Positions 23,834-32,807 of a DNA stretch of 33,292 nt are shown piece after piece (the first letter of the stretch is position 1; each line of letters begins with the position of its first letter). Location of the stretch: NCBI GenBank assembly GCA_019058295.1, contig JAHPZI010000005.1, forward strand, positions 1 to 33,292, written 5' to 3'. This stretch comes from Promethearchaeota archaeon (lineage in GTDB: Archaea; Asgardarchaeota; Lokiarchaeia; Sigyniarchaeales; SOKP01). The notes under the pieces are model-generated. The model ran no database searches. It saw only the letters and a program-made list of their open reading frames with translations, and had not been told where the DNA came from. Made by a program: the position numbers and the translations under genes.

Positions 23834-24813
23834 CCCCCCCCATTAACCATTTTAACGAAAACATCCTCTAAATGAGGTTCATAAGTATTTATTTTTTTTA
23901 TTTTGATATGGTTTGATTTTAAGTATTCAATAATTTCAAAAATACCATTATTAATATCATGAACTATTATGTGATAATGATCTTGGATCTTTCTAACTTC
24001 TTTTATAGTACTTAAATTTTCAATCTCTTTCTGATTTAAATCATTTATCAAGTATAGATCAATTGCCTGATATTCTTGTTTCAAATTTCTCAAATTTTCC
24101 GGAGAATCTAAACCAATGATTTTCCCTTTATTAATAATTGCTATACGATTGCATAATTCATTAGCGACATCCATATCATGAGTGGTCATGAAAATAGTCA
24201 TTCCCGTTTTATTATATTCTCTTATGAGTTGCTTTATAATTCGTGCCGATTGAACATCTAAACCCGAAGTTGGTTCATCTAAAAATAAGATTTTAGGACT
24301 GCTCATCAATGCCATACATAATAATAATCTCTGTTTCATACCTTTTGAATATTTTTTAGCTTTAGAATACCGCCTGTCAAATAATTCAAATTTTTTAAGT
24401 AAATTTTCGGCAAGATCGTTTCTCTCTTTTTTTGGAATTCCATAAATTTCTCCGATAAAATTTAGGTTTTGAATACCTGTTAGATCTAAATATACATTTG
24501 CCATTTCAGGAACATTACCCATTATTTGTTTTACTCTGATAGGATGTTTCCAGACATTTTCTCCAAAAATAGTTATACTCCCATTGGATGGTTTTAAAAC
24601 GCCCGTTAACATTCGGATTGTTGTTGTTTTTCCTGCACCATTGGGTCCTAAAAATCCAAATATCTCCCCATATTTAACGTTAAAACTAATATTATCAACA
24701 GCACAAATTAAGTTATTTTCTTTTTCTAGAATTTGTTTACTTTTTTTTTCTTTTTTCTTACCTTTAGATGGCTTGAAAAACTTAGATAAATCTTTAGCTA
24801 TAATTGCATTCAT
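23830..24813 (-). CDS. ABC transporter ATP-binding protein
   Basis: ATPase of an exporter, 327 residues. Walker A GPNGAGKT (56-63), Q-loop region, signature YSKGMKQR in place of LSGGQ, Walker B ILFLDEPTSGLD and the switch THDM are in order. A lysine-rich insert (KGKKKEKKSK) sits at residues 17-26, before the core. The C-terminal domain (about 245-327, EPHLEDVFVKM) is of the DrrA/NodI type used by exporters of hydrophobic compounds. The end MVNGGG is encoded on the G8 tract shared with the permease frame. AGGTG before the ATG. Substrate unknown. Confidence 0.92.
   Translation of the reverse strand: MNAIIAKDLSKFFKPSKGKKKEKKSKQILEKENNLICAVDNISFNVKYGEIFGFLGPNGAGKTTTIRMLTGVLKPSNGSITIFGENVWKHPIRVKQIMGNVPEMANVYLDLTGIQNLNFIGEIYGIPKKERNDLAENLLKKFELFDRRYSKAKKYSKGMKQRLLLCMALMSSPKILFLDEPTSGLDVQSARIIKQLIREYNKTGMTIFMTTHDMDVANELCNRIAIINKGKIIGLDSPENLRNLKQEYQAIDLYLINDLNQKEIENLSTIKEVRKIQDHYHIIVHDINNGIFEIIEYLKSNHIKIKKINTYEPHLEDVFVKMVNGGG
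23834..23841 (-). other. G8 homopolymer at the ATPase/permease junction (possible slippery site)
   Basis: Minus-strand run of eight G in a genome where such runs are rare. The ATPase frame ends GGG GGG GGA TAA; slipping back one base after GGG GGG enters the permease frame directly. One added G would also fuse the two frames, one removed G would not. Confidence 0.6.
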
Positions 24814-24859
24814 TTTCTACACCTAATAAAATAAAAAAAAATAATTTAATTAAATAATG

Positions 24860-25015
24860 TTATTTTTTATCTTCTTCAAGTTGAATGTGTTTCAAAAGCT
24901 CATTAAGTGGTTGATCTCCATGACATTTTATAATTTGATTTAAAGAGCACCCATGTGGATGCTTTTCCTTTATTTCAGGATAAGTACAATCATATTCTTC
25001 CTCTTTTAATTTCAA
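24860..25015 (-). CDS. Small Cys/His-rich protein
   Basis: Frame of 51 residues starting at TTG (25015) with GGGGA 8 bases upstream. The product (EEYDCTYPEIKEKHPHGCSLNQ ends before IIKCHGDQPL) is shown here only in part; its key residues are C10, C23 and C31 with H19, H21 and H32, a pattern that suggests a metal site. It is divergent from the ArsR-like regulator, with a perfect inverted repeat between them, and lies upstream of the ABC exporter in the same direction. I do not recognise the family. Regulation by the neighbour, perhaps in response to a metal, is inferred. Confidence 0.6.
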   Translation of the reverse strand: MKLKEEEYDCTYPEIKEKHPHGCSLNQIIKCHGDQPLNELLKHIQLEEDKK

Positions 25016-25054
25016 ATTTTTTTCCCCTTTTGAGATTTTTTCATCTATAATTTA

Positions 25055-25081
25055 ATTAGTTAAATGATAGATTTAACTAAT
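25055..25081. promoter_or_regulatory. Perfect 11-bp inverted repeat, operator of the ArsR-like regulator
   Basis: ATTAGTTAAAT (25055-25065) and ATTTAACTAAT (25071-25081) are exact reverse complements around GATAG. It lies between the divergent small Cys/His gene and the regulator, the usual place for an autoregulatory operator. Confidence 0.6.
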
Positions 25082-25155
25082 CAAACCATATATTTAAATA
25101 CTTCGTTTTTCTATTTAAATTATGAAAAGAGGAAAAATTGTAAGGGTGTGAGATA

Positions 25156-25506
25156 TTGAAGGAAATTGATCTCACAGAGATAAGTAACTATGTTAGAGCC
25201 TTGCATTGTGAGATAAGATGGAGAATAATTGACATTTTAAGAGAAAGGTCAATGAGCTCTGAAGAAATTTTTAATGTCTTGAGAAAAAACAAGCAACCAA
25301 TAACAAAAAATCCAGATGAATGCCGAGGGGAATGCAAAGCAAATACCGTAAAGAAATTAAAAAAACCATCCCTATATTATCATTTAAGAGAATTGGAGAA
25401 GGTTGGAATTATTGAATTAGATGAATATAAACCTAGCAAAGATAATAGAGCTCCAGAAAAAGTGTGGAAATTAAATATGGATAAACTAATCATTAATTTT
25501 AAATAA
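25156..25506 (+). CDS. ArsR-type winged-helix regulator with Cys motif
   Basis: Regulator of 116 residues from a TTG start (GGGTGTGAGA upstream). ALHCEIRWRIIDILRE begins the winged helix and PSLYYHLRELEKVGIIE is the recognition helix and wing. An insert with DECRGECKANT (C56, C60), together with C18, may bind a metal or sense redox state. It is divergent from the small Cys/His gene and the ABC exporter. The fit with ArsR-type HTH proteins is good, but the ligand is not identifiable. Confidence 0.85.
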   Translation: MKEIDLTEISNYVRALHCEIRWRIIDILRERSMSSEEIFNVLRKNKQPITKNPDECRGECKANTVKKLKKPSLYYHLRELEKVGIIELDEYKPSKDNRAPEKVWKLNMDKLIINFK

Positions 25507-25598
25507 ATAATTTATAAAAATATATCTATAGAATATGCTCTTGGTCTTTTAAACTGCTCTTTATATAATATTCCATATTTCTTAGGAATTGATAAGAT

Positions 25599-26660
25599 CT
25601 AATTATTTAAATATCTTTTAATTTCTTTTTCAGAACTTTCTGAAAATTTTTCAAATTTCTTCGGAATTGCACAACATGATGAATAAAATTTGAATTTAAC
25701 TTCTGGATTTCTTTTTTTCACCCAATTAATCGTTTTTTTTGAAGGGTTTTCAATCCTCGTAATTCCTGCTCTAACAGCATATTTCTCAATTTCAATTTTC
25801 AAATTTTTTCGTGGTCTCATGCAACCTAAAGAAATTTCAGTCTTAGGAAATAGAAATCTTATTGTAGCAACTATTTTAGCTATATCAATTGGCTTTGGTG
25901 TTTCAAATTTGGTTTTCTTATATTCTTTGGAGCTCTTTGGAGGAATTAAGGCGATTAATACTATTAAAGAAGGATTTATTTCTTTTAAGAATTTAATTGA
26001 CTCTAACTCCTTATGGAGCCTTCCATAATATAATCCTACACAAATATGCGGTACAATATTTAAATTATATCTTTTTAATAAACTTACGGCTCTTTTATAA
26101 TCATCTAACTCTTTATTTAAATGGTAAATATCCTTAATAACTTCATTATCCATATTTATATCAAAGGAAATTATATCTACATTAGCTTCAGCCAGCTTTT
26201 TTGCGGTTTCTTCATTTAATAACCCAGTGTGGACGTTAATAATTAAATTGGTTTGATATTTTACTTTTTTAACTGTATCTAAAAACCCTATCAAAGGGAC
26301 GGCTCCATCAGGATCACAGCCTCCAGAGATTAAAGCGCCAACTCCATTGTTCTTAGAAAGTTCTGTTAAATAATTTTCTAAATCTGCATTATTTTGAAGT
26401 GGTTTCATACCCTTTAAGTACTTCTTATCACAATGCTCACAGCCTAAAGCACATTCGCTTCCAGTTATACTAATTGCAGGAAATCTCTTGTTTGGAGTGT
26501 ATATTTTTAGTTGATTTTCAAAATTTTGAAAAGTAATTTTATTAGCAAGATTGAAAAAAGGTTCTAAATCATTCACATCCAATTCTAAAAACTTAGAATA
26601 ATCTGACCAAGTTGCGTTTCCAGATTTGATCCTATCTAATAGACCTTTAGTTTTACTCAT
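25599..26660 (-). CDS. Radical SAM protein, LipS-type (archaeal lipoyl synthase component, putative)
   Basis: Radical SAM enzyme of 353 residues with CALGCEHC (C70, C74, C77), a SGGCDPDGAVP segment and a C-terminal SSCC pair. It overlaps the lipoate ligase gene by 8 bases and, with the radical SAM gene on the other side of the ligase, matches the two-component LipS1/LipS2 lipoyl synthase of Thermococcus, where the two enzymes insert the two sulfur atoms into the octanoyl chain. Assignment to LipS rests on this context and on the sulfur-donor cysteines at the C-terminus; I cannot say which partner it is. Confidence 0.75.
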   Translation of the reverse strand: MSKTKGLLDRIKSGNATWSDYSKFLELDVNDLEPFFNLANKITFQNFENQLKIYTPNKRFPAISITGSECALGCEHCDKKYLKGMKPLQNNADLENYLTELSKNNGVGALISGGCDPDGAVPLIGFLDTVKKVKYQTNLIINVHTGLLNEETAKKLAEANVDIISFDINMDNEVIKDIYHLNKELDDYKRAVSLLKRYNLNIVPHICVGLYYGRLHKELESIKFLKEINPSLIVLIALIPPKSSKEYKKTKFETPKPIDIAKIVATIRFLFPKTEISLGCMRPRKNLKIEIEKYAVRAGITRIENPSKKTINWVKKRNPEVKFKFYSSCCAIPKKFEKFSESSEKEIKRYLNN

Positions 26661-27432
26661 ATTTTTTTAACCAATTTAAATTTGAATATTTCTCAACTAC
26701 TAACTTTTCAGCTAGTTTTAATTCGTAATCTGAAAAAGAACCTTTTTTTAATTTAACACCTAATATTTTTTCAAAACCACGTTTCAATGAAGTAAGAAAT
26801 TTCTTTTCATCATAATTATGTAGCACGTCTTTAAGACCTATACATTTAGCTCTAACAGATTTAACCATCCTTGATTTACTGACATTCTCAGGTGATTTCA
26901 GAATTGAATACATTAATTCAGGATCAATTTCTAATAAAATAGTACCATGCTGTAGGATATGCCCTGTTTTTCTTAATTGTGCATTCCCAGAAAATTTTTT
27001 TCCTTCTAGAAAAATTGCCGGACAATGAATAATACCCTTTTCAGGTCTCAGTCCAAATATAGTTAATCCGGCAATTATTCCTTGAGTAATGATTTCAAAT
27101 TGTTCTAATACATTTTTAGCACCCATATCCTCTAAAAATTTTATTGGACATACAATAGAGTATGTGATTTCACCTACATTATCGTGAAGTACTGCGCCAC
27201 CCCCCGTGATTCTCCTAACTACATTAAAACCTCTTTCTTTCGCAAAATTAATATCTACTTCAGCCGATAAGCTCTGATTTCTGCCAATGCTAGCTGTAGA
27301 AGGATCCCATTTATAAAATCTTAATGTATTCAGCGATTTCTTTTTTATAACTGAATTTAGAATAGCTTCATCTAAAGCCATATTCCAAAAACCATTTTTT
27401 GTTTCTAACGGTAAAAATCGCCAAGTTTTCAT
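26653..27432 (-). CDS. lplA: Lipoate-protein ligase/octanoyltransferase family protein (LplA)
   Basis: Biotin/lipoyl ligase fold of 259 residues: RRITGGGAVLHDNVGEITYS for the lipoyl-AMP site and KKFSGNAQ with the catalytic lysine. Only the catalytic domain is present, as in archaeal LplA, whose second part LplB is separate; no LplB gene is seen. Because it lies between the LipS-like genes, it may instead load octanoate onto the carrier. Its product would be used by a lipoylated protein elsewhere, regenerated by the Lpd at 5745. Confidence 0.92.
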   Translation of the reverse strand: MKTWRFLPLETKNGFWNMALDEAILNSVIKKKSLNTLRFYKWDPSTASIGRNQSLSAEVDINFAKERGFNVVRRITGGGAVLHDNVGEITYSIVCPIKFLEDMGAKNVLEQFEIITQGIIAGLTIFGLRPEKGIIHCPAIFLEGKKFSGNAQLRKTGHILQHGTILLEIDPELMYSILKSPENVSKSRMVKSVRAKCIGLKDVLHNYDEKKFLTSLKRGFEKILGVKLKKGSFSDYELKLAEKLVVEKYSNLNWLKKYE

Positions 27433-27448
27433 AGGTCAATAATAAAAA

Positions 27449-28447
27449 TTATTTTACAAATCTTTGTAATTGATTATAAATCTCATCTTTTTCTTCACTA
27501 GTTAATTTTCTCGGAAAATTATATATCGGTCCCGAAGGTCTTGAAGTATAGTAAGGTCGATTACATCCTGAGCATCCCGAAGTCAAGAATGCATCGCCCT
27601 CATCAACGATATTTCTTAAATCTCCTTTGTTTATATTAATGTTGATTATATCTCCTTTTAAATTAAAAGTAAAATCTTCTAACTTTTTATTCTTATGTAT
27701 GATAAGATATCTTCCAAGTTGTACTTTTCTAAAATCAATTAGAGTTGGTTGTTCTATATTTTCAAATTTAGTTCCTTTTATTGGCATAAACGCAAATAAT
27801 GAAGGTAAAATGGTTAAATTATGCAATTTTTCAATAAGTTTTAAAAGATCTCTCTGATTTTCCCCTAACCCAACGATGAGATGAGTGCTTACATAACCTC
27901 TAGAAAAAATTTCAAGGGCATCTTTTAAACTTTGTAAATGATCGTTCCAATGATATGGCCCTGAAACTCCCATCCCTTTAATCTTCTCAAAAATTTCAGG
28001 TGTCGACGCATCTAAAGCTATTCCTACTCTTTGAACACCCATAGCTTCTATTTGCTTCAATTTTTCTTTTGACATTGGAGGTATTGCTGCAGATATCGGA
28101 ATACTTGAAACTTTTCTAATTTGAGTAGCTATCTCCATTAAATCGTGAAAATTCTCAGGATAGTTAAGCGTTTGGAGGCATATCCTTTGAAACTTTTTTA
28201 GAGAAGAGACATATTTTAATTTTGTTAAAAATTCTTTAAAAGGAAAGACAGGCCAATTAATGCGTGAAAGCTGTTCAGTTGAACTATGTGAATCCCTTGC
28301 TTGAGGACAAAAACCACAATTCGCAATACAATGACCTTCTTTATAAGTCATTAGATAACATGTAGTGGGTGGAGCATTCAATCTTATTGTATTTAATCCT
28401 AAAACAGATGCACTTCCCACAGAAACTCTAATTTTCTCTATAACCAT
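27449..28447 (-). CDS. Radical SAM protein, LipS-type (biotin synthase-like)
   Basis: Biotin-synthase-like radical SAM enzyme of 332 residues. Cluster motif C40, C44, C47 (HCIANCGFCPQ) preceded by C30, the barrel with GVQRVGIALDAS and STHLIVGLGE, and a C-terminal auxiliary cysteine region (SGCSGCNRPYY then RPSGPIYNFPR). The tail with CSGC fits an additional [4Fe-4S] cluster, which lipoyl and biotin synthases use as sulfur source. Together with the radical SAM gene at 25599 and the ligase between them it forms the LipS pair seen in Thermococcus. The start is ATG without a clear ribosome binding site. Confidence 0.8.
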   Translation of the reverse strand: MVIEKIRVSVGSASVLGLNTIRLNAPPTTCYLMTYKEGHCIANCGFCPQARDSHSSTEQLSRINWPVFPFKEFLTKLKYVSSLKKFQRICLQTLNYPENFHDLMEIATQIRKVSSIPISAAIPPMSKEKLKQIEAMGVQRVGIALDASTPEIFEKIKGMGVSGPYHWNDHLQSLKDALEIFSRGYVSTHLIVGLGENQRDLLKLIEKLHNLTILPSLFAFMPIKGTKFENIEQPTLIDFRKVQLGRYLIIHKNKKLEDFTFNLKGDIINININKGDLRNIVDEGDAFLTSGCSGCNRPYYTSRPSGPIYNFPRKLTSEEKDEIYNQLQRFVK

Positions 28448-28480
28448 TATTTATCGTTTTGTTATAAATTAAAATTTTTT

Positions 28481-29614
28481 TTATGAGGCTTTATAAGCTT
28501 CACTAATAGCAGAACATCCTCCACATCTCACACAACCCGCTAAATTTTCTAATGGATTGACACCATATTCTTTCATCATTTTTCCTGCCTTAATATAAAT
28601 ATCTAAAAGAACATTATGATTCATATTAGGCTGAGTAGATATCATATCTGGGATTGATCTTACAGAAGTTATATAAGGTATAACTCCTAAAGATACTATT
28701 CTTTCAAGATCATCAATAAATTCTTCGGGAGATTCTCCAAAACCCATTAAAATATAAGTTTCTACTTGATTTTTGCCAAAAACATCAAGAGCTTGCTTCC
28801 AACTATCTTCAAATAATTTATATGGGATCTTAAATTTCCCAGGAGTTATAGTTTTTCTTAGGGATTCGTCAAGAACTTCGATATGAATGCCAATTGTGTC
28901 AGCTCCAGCATCTTTAAGTTTATCAATATAAGATAAATCTTCTAAGGGTTCAATTTGTATGTGCAAAGGAAGATCAGGATATTCATGTTTAATACCTTTT
29001 AAAAGCTCAATATAACGGTTAGCCCCTTTGTCAACGGTGTCCTCGGTTCCACTAGTAAGTGTCATGTGATTACAACGTTTTTCTTTCTTTGCGGCAGCTA
29101 TTACTTCATTCATTTGTTCATAATTTTTTTCTAATATGGTTGTATCATATTTCAATGAAAGTTCAATCCCACAAAATGTGCAAGCTTCCCCACAGCCCCA
29201 ATATCTACATTTTTGGTATATAGTACTCGATAAACAATCAATTCCATGAACCAAAGCTATTCTTTTCATTAAAATTCCTTTAGATGTTTTTTGGTTGTAA
29301 AATTGGGGTTCATCAATAAGTTCTAACCTTCCAAAAGTCCCATTTTCTTTAGAATCATATACTTTAAAATAGCCGTCTATATTTTCTTTTAAAACTAAAT
29401 TAGATTTTTTAGGATCATTCCATAAAGCTATATTTACCAAAGTTCCATCTTCAAATAAAAAATATCTTCCACCTAATGGCCCCGCACCACCTTTTCGGCC
29501 AAAATCTATATTGATACCTTGTGATTTATAATGTTGAATTAGGCTTCCGTCTAAATAGACTCCCTTGCATAATAATTCCGTTTTCTTTTTTAGGACAGTG
29601 TGAATATCAATCAT
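28481..29614 (-). CDS. Radical SAM protein, MSMEG_0568-like
   Basis: Radical SAM enzyme of 377 residues. It has an N-terminal non-SAM segment with GRKGGAGPLGGRYF, then the cluster motif CGEACTFC (C141, C145, C148), HIQIEPLEDL and a C-terminal LAGCVRCGGCSAISEA with possible auxiliary-cluster cysteines. The two ends resemble the MSMEG_0568 family, whose reaction is not known to me. Co-directional with HypD upstream (15-base gap) and LipS downstream (33-base gap), so it belongs to the same transcript. A cofactor-related role is possible. Confidence 0.75.
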   Translation of the reverse strand: MIDIHTVLKKKTELLCKGVYLDGSLIQHYKSQGINIDFGRKGGAGPLGGRYFLFEDGTLVNIALWNDPKKSNLVLKENIDGYFKVYDSKENGTFGRLELIDEPQFYNQKTSKGILMKRIALVHGIDCLSSTIYQKCRYWGCGEACTFCGIELSLKYDTTILEKNYEQMNEVIAAAKKEKRCNHMTLTSGTEDTVDKGANRYIELLKGIKHEYPDLPLHIQIEPLEDLSYIDKLKDAGADTIGIHIEVLDESLRKTITPGKFKIPYKLFEDSWKQALDVFGKNQVETYILMGFGESPEEFIDDLERIVSLGVIPYITSVRSIPDMISTQPNMNHNVLLDIYIKAGKMMKEYGVNPLENLAGCVRCGGCSAISEAYKAS

Positions 29615-29629
29615 GCTTTTGAATAAAAA

Positions 29630-30724
29630 TTATTCACTATAATATTTATAATAAATACTACAAGTTCCTTCCATGGAAACCATACAAGGACCGACTGGAT
29701 TGAGAGGGGTGCAAATTTTTCTAAATAATTTACACTCGTTTGGAGATAATTTTCCGGTCATTATCAAATGACACGAGCATCCAGGATGTATATCCGTTGA
29801 TTTTTCTATTTTTATATCAAATTTTTTGTCTGCATCATATTTTTCATATTGGTCTTTAATGGCCAAACCTCCATCGAGAATTCTACCAATTCCTCTCCAT
29901 GGAGAAGAAACAGACTCAAAAACTTCAGAAATAATTCTTTGAGCGACAATATTTCCTTCAGGCTTAACGACTCTTGAATATTCATTAAGTGTTTCGAATT
30001 TTTTATTTTTAATTTGTTTAAGTAGCATAAGAATTGCGAGTAGAACATCATTAGGTTCAAAGCCAGTAATAACATTTGGAACGTGATAGGCATTAGAAAA
30101 TAATTTGTAAGGTTTTATACCTATAATCGTTGACACATGACCAGGTGATATAAAACCATCTATACTTAATTGATCGATGCTCATTAATAATTCTAAAGCC
30201 GCTGGAATGAGTTTATGCGCACATATTACAGAAAAATTTGAAGGAGGATTGCTTTTTATCTCATACCCAGTTAATGGAACAGTGGTTTCGAATCCAATAG
30301 CAAAAAATATTATTTCTTTGTTAGGATTATCCTTTGCAATTTTAGCAGCATCGTTTGGACCATAAACTATTCGCACATCAGCGCCTTTAGCTTTAAGTTC
30401 CGCTAAAGAGAGGTTTGTAGCTGGAACTCGAATCATATCACCAAAAGTAGTAATTATAACGTCGTCCCGTTTGCCTAATTCGATTGCTTTATCGATATCT
30501 GCTGCTGGACAAACACATACAGGACAACCAGGACCAGAAATAATTTCAATTTCTTTTGGGATAAGTGATCTTAATCCATATTTTGAGATTGTATGCTCGT
30601 GTGTACCACAAACATGCATTATTTTTACCGGCTTATTAATAGCTTTAATATTTTTATTAATAGAACTAATTATCTTATCCGTAAATTGTTTGCTTCTTAA
30701 AATTTTAGATCCTGGAATTTCCAT
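29630..30724 (-). CDS. hypD: Hydrogenase maturation factor HypD
   Basis: HypD of 364 residues from the ATG at 30724; an in-frame TTG at 30790 would overlap hypE, and the extra 22 residues are not family-like. Family motifs: CGTHEHTI, GPGCPVCVCP, GFETTVPLT and the C-terminal cluster (GCSCH, NECKLF, CTPLNP, GPCM, GTCS). HypD, with HypC, carries the Fe(CN)2CO unit delivered to hydrogenase large subunits. It serves the MvhA/VhuU enzyme, or others. HypC is not visible in the window. Confidence 0.95.
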   Translation of the reverse strand: MEIPGSKILRSKQFTDKIISSINKNIKAINKPVKIMHVCGTHEHTISKYGLRSLIPKEIEIISGPGCPVCVCPAADIDKAIELGKRDDVIITTFGDMIRVPATNLSLAELKAKGADVRIVYGPNDAAKIAKDNPNKEIIFFAIGFETTVPLTGYEIKSNPPSNFSVICAHKLIPAALELLMSIDQLSIDGFISPGHVSTIIGIKPYKLFSNAYHVPNVITGFEPNDVLLAILMLLKQIKNKKFETLNEYSRVVKPEGNIVAQRIISEVFESVSSPWRGIGRILDGGLAIKDQYEKYDADKKFDIKIEKSTDIHPGCSCHLIMTGKLSPNECKLFRKICTPLNPVGPCMVSMEGTCSIYYKYYSE

Positions 30725-30783
30725 GTTATTAATATACAGTTTTACTATTTTTTCATTATATTGATTTAAACTTAAAATATAAA

Positions 30784-31836
30784 TTAACAAATTCTAGGTA
30801 TAGGCTCGCCTAGGGGCATATCTACGAATCTTGTGCCACCAACTAAGGTTTTTAATAACACTTTTTTGGGATTTTCAGCTTTTACCTCTCCAATAATTTC
30901 AGCTTCCTTTCCAATTTGAGTAGATTTAATTTTCTTTAGAACAATATCCGCTTGAGCTGGATCAACAGACAAGAGAGCTTTTCCTTCACAGGCTATATTA
31001 AATGGATCTAATCCTAGCATATCGCATATAGCATTTACTTGTTTTTTAATTGGTATTTTTTCTTCCTCTAAATAAATACTTACATTAGATTTTGACGCCC
31101 AATCGTTTAGAGCTCCAGCAATTCCTCCCCTTGTTGGGTCTTTCATTGCATGAATATAATTAGATTTAATTTCAGATTTAATAGATTCATTAATTTCAAG
31201 TAACAAATTTAAATCAGATTCTAAATCAGTGGAAATATTTAAACCTTCACGACTTGCCATTAAGGCAGTTCCATGATCTCCGATAGTCCCTGTAATTATT
31301 ATTTTATCCCCTACTTTTAAACCATTATCTACGATTTTAATTTCCTTATCCTTAATTCCAATTCCAGATGTGGCAATAATTATCTCATTTAAACTTCCAC
31401 TAGGCATAATTTTAGTATCGCCAGCAATTATCGCAATATTCGCTTCTTTTGCTTTTTCATTAAATGATTTTATAATTTTCTCTAAAACTTCGAACTTAAA
31501 ACCCTCTTCAATAATAATCGTAGAAGTTAATGCCAAAGGCTTTGCACCCATCATCAATAAATCATTTACTGTACCGCAAATACTTAATGTTCCCAAATTA
31601 CCTCCCGGAAAGAATAAAGGATATACTGTATGTCCATCAGCAGTTATAACAATTTCTTTATCGTAATTTTCTAAAGGGATGGTTGCACCATCATCTAATT
31701 CTTCCACCCCAATACCTTTATTTACATTTTTCAGCGTGATATCTTTTGTAATGAAATTTATTAATTCTTCTTGTAAAACTCCACCAGCACCATGTGCTAA
31801 ACGGATGATTTTTGAACTCTCTTTTTTCTCACTCAT
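30784..31836 (-). CDS. hypE: Hydrogenase maturation factor HypE
   Basis: HypE of 350 residues, PurM/AIR-synthase-type fold: HGAGGVLQEELI near the start, ITADGHTVYPLFFPGGNLG, MKDPTRGGIAGALNDWA. The C-terminal PRIC ends in the essential cysteine that is carbamoylated by HypF and dehydrated to the cyanide ligand. It is first in the leftward operon with hypD, the MSMEG_0568-like gene, the LipS pair and lplA. Confidence 0.96.
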   Translation of the reverse strand: MSEKKESSKIIRLAHGAGGVLQEELINFITKDITLKNVNKGIGVEELDDGATIPLENYDKEIVITADGHTVYPLFFPGGNLGTLSICGTVNDLLMMGAKPLALTSTIIIEEGFKFEVLEKIIKSFNEKAKEANIAIIAGDTKIMPSGSLNEIIIATSGIGIKDKEIKIVDNGLKVGDKIIITGTIGDHGTALMASREGLNISTDLESDLNLLLEINESIKSEIKSNYIHAMKDPTRGGIAGALNDWASKSNVSIYLEEEKIPIKKQVNAICDMLGLDPFNIACEGKALLSVDPAQADIVLKKIKSTQIGKEAEIIGEVKAENPKKVLLKTLVGGTRFVDMPLGEPIPRIC

Positions 31837-31903
31837 AATAAAATGAAAGAATTTGAAATTAAAAGAATTTGTGTGATAAATTAAAAGATTGTAGTTTTAA
31901 ATA

Positions 31904-32719
31904 TTAAATCAATTTATTTAGAGAAGCCATTGAATCTATTGCTACTTTATAAGGATCATTTTCCCAAATCTTTTCGTTAAACAATTCTAAAGAAATCCAT
32001 TTATCATATCCTATTTCTTTTAATTTATTGACAAACATTTCAAGATTAAAAAATCCTTGACATGGTAAAACTCTATGAGAATCTTGTAATTCATTAAAAG
32101 GTTTCTCAATAGCATCATTAATATGGATTAGCCATAATTTTTCAAGCTCAATAGTTTCTAATTCTTCAACGGAATGTTCGCCGACGAAATAATGAAAAGT
32201 ATCAATCACCAATCCCATTTCCGGTAAATCCTGATGTTTGATAATTTTTAATGCCATCTTGAGTTTCCTTACAGAACAATTTGGAAATCCGAGCGGTTCA
32301 AATCCAAGTTTGAAATCGTACCTTTCAGCCAAATTCGAAAGAATTTTCAATCGATCTACCGTCTGAGAAATGATTTTTAAATCATTTATATTAGGATCTT
32401 CAAGAAAACTTGGAACCGCTATAATCATGTCGCAACCGATTTGATTGCCAATGTTCATTAATTTTTCAGTATATTCTAAAATCCTTTTGAATTCAGCTTC
32501 AGGACATAATGAAAATAGCTCAATTGCGTTAAAAGTAATACATTCAAGACTGTTTTTTTCTAATAATTCTTTCAATTCTTGAACAGTGTGATTTTTTAAA
32601 TATACAAACGTTTGATCTCGTCTCAATTCAACGCCTTTAAAACCAGCTTTAGATATCGCATCCAAGAAAATATCCATAGGAGCTTTGATTAAAGTTGCTT
32701 GATTTACTGCTAATTTCAT
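31904..32719 (-). CDS. Sugar phosphate isomerase/epimerase-like TIM barrel
   Basis: Xylose-isomerase-like TIM barrel of 271 residues (AP endonuclease 2 superfamily). The metal ligands are visible in order: GFEPLG, VIDTFHYF, WLIHIND and WISLELF. The N-terminal KAGFKGVELRRDQTF is the usual first strand. Substrate unknown; members act on sugars, inosose or related polyols. It is 67 bases upstream of hypE in the same direction, so co-transcription is possible but not required. Confidence 0.85.
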   Translation of the reverse strand: MKLAVNQATLIKAPMDIFLDAISKAGFKGVELRRDQTFVYLKNHTVQELKELLEKNSLECITFNAIELFSLCPEAEFKRILEYTEKLMNIGNQIGCDMIIAVPSFLEDPNINDLKIISQTVDRLKILSNLAERYDFKLGFEPLGFPNCSVRKLKMALKIIKHQDLPEMGLVIDTFHYFVGEHSVEELETIELEKLWLIHINDAIEKPFNELQDSHRVLPCQGFFNLEMFVNKLKEIGYDKWISLELFNEKIWENDPYKVAIDSMASLNKLI

Positions 32720-32807
32720 ATTTTGACCAAACTACTATTTTTTTATTTCGTTAAAGATATAAACCTTAAATACATTATAATTCTAAAATTATTTATAACA
32801 ATCATAA

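Noticed and set aside
29620..29636. TGAATAAAAATTATTCA, similar to the shared palindrome.
   Set aside because: Has a longer centre and lies at the end of the hypD coding sequence without a TATA element, so it is probably chance.
29812..30093. Open frame on the same strand as hypD in another frame.
   Set aside because: It is fully inside hypD, which has clear family motifs.
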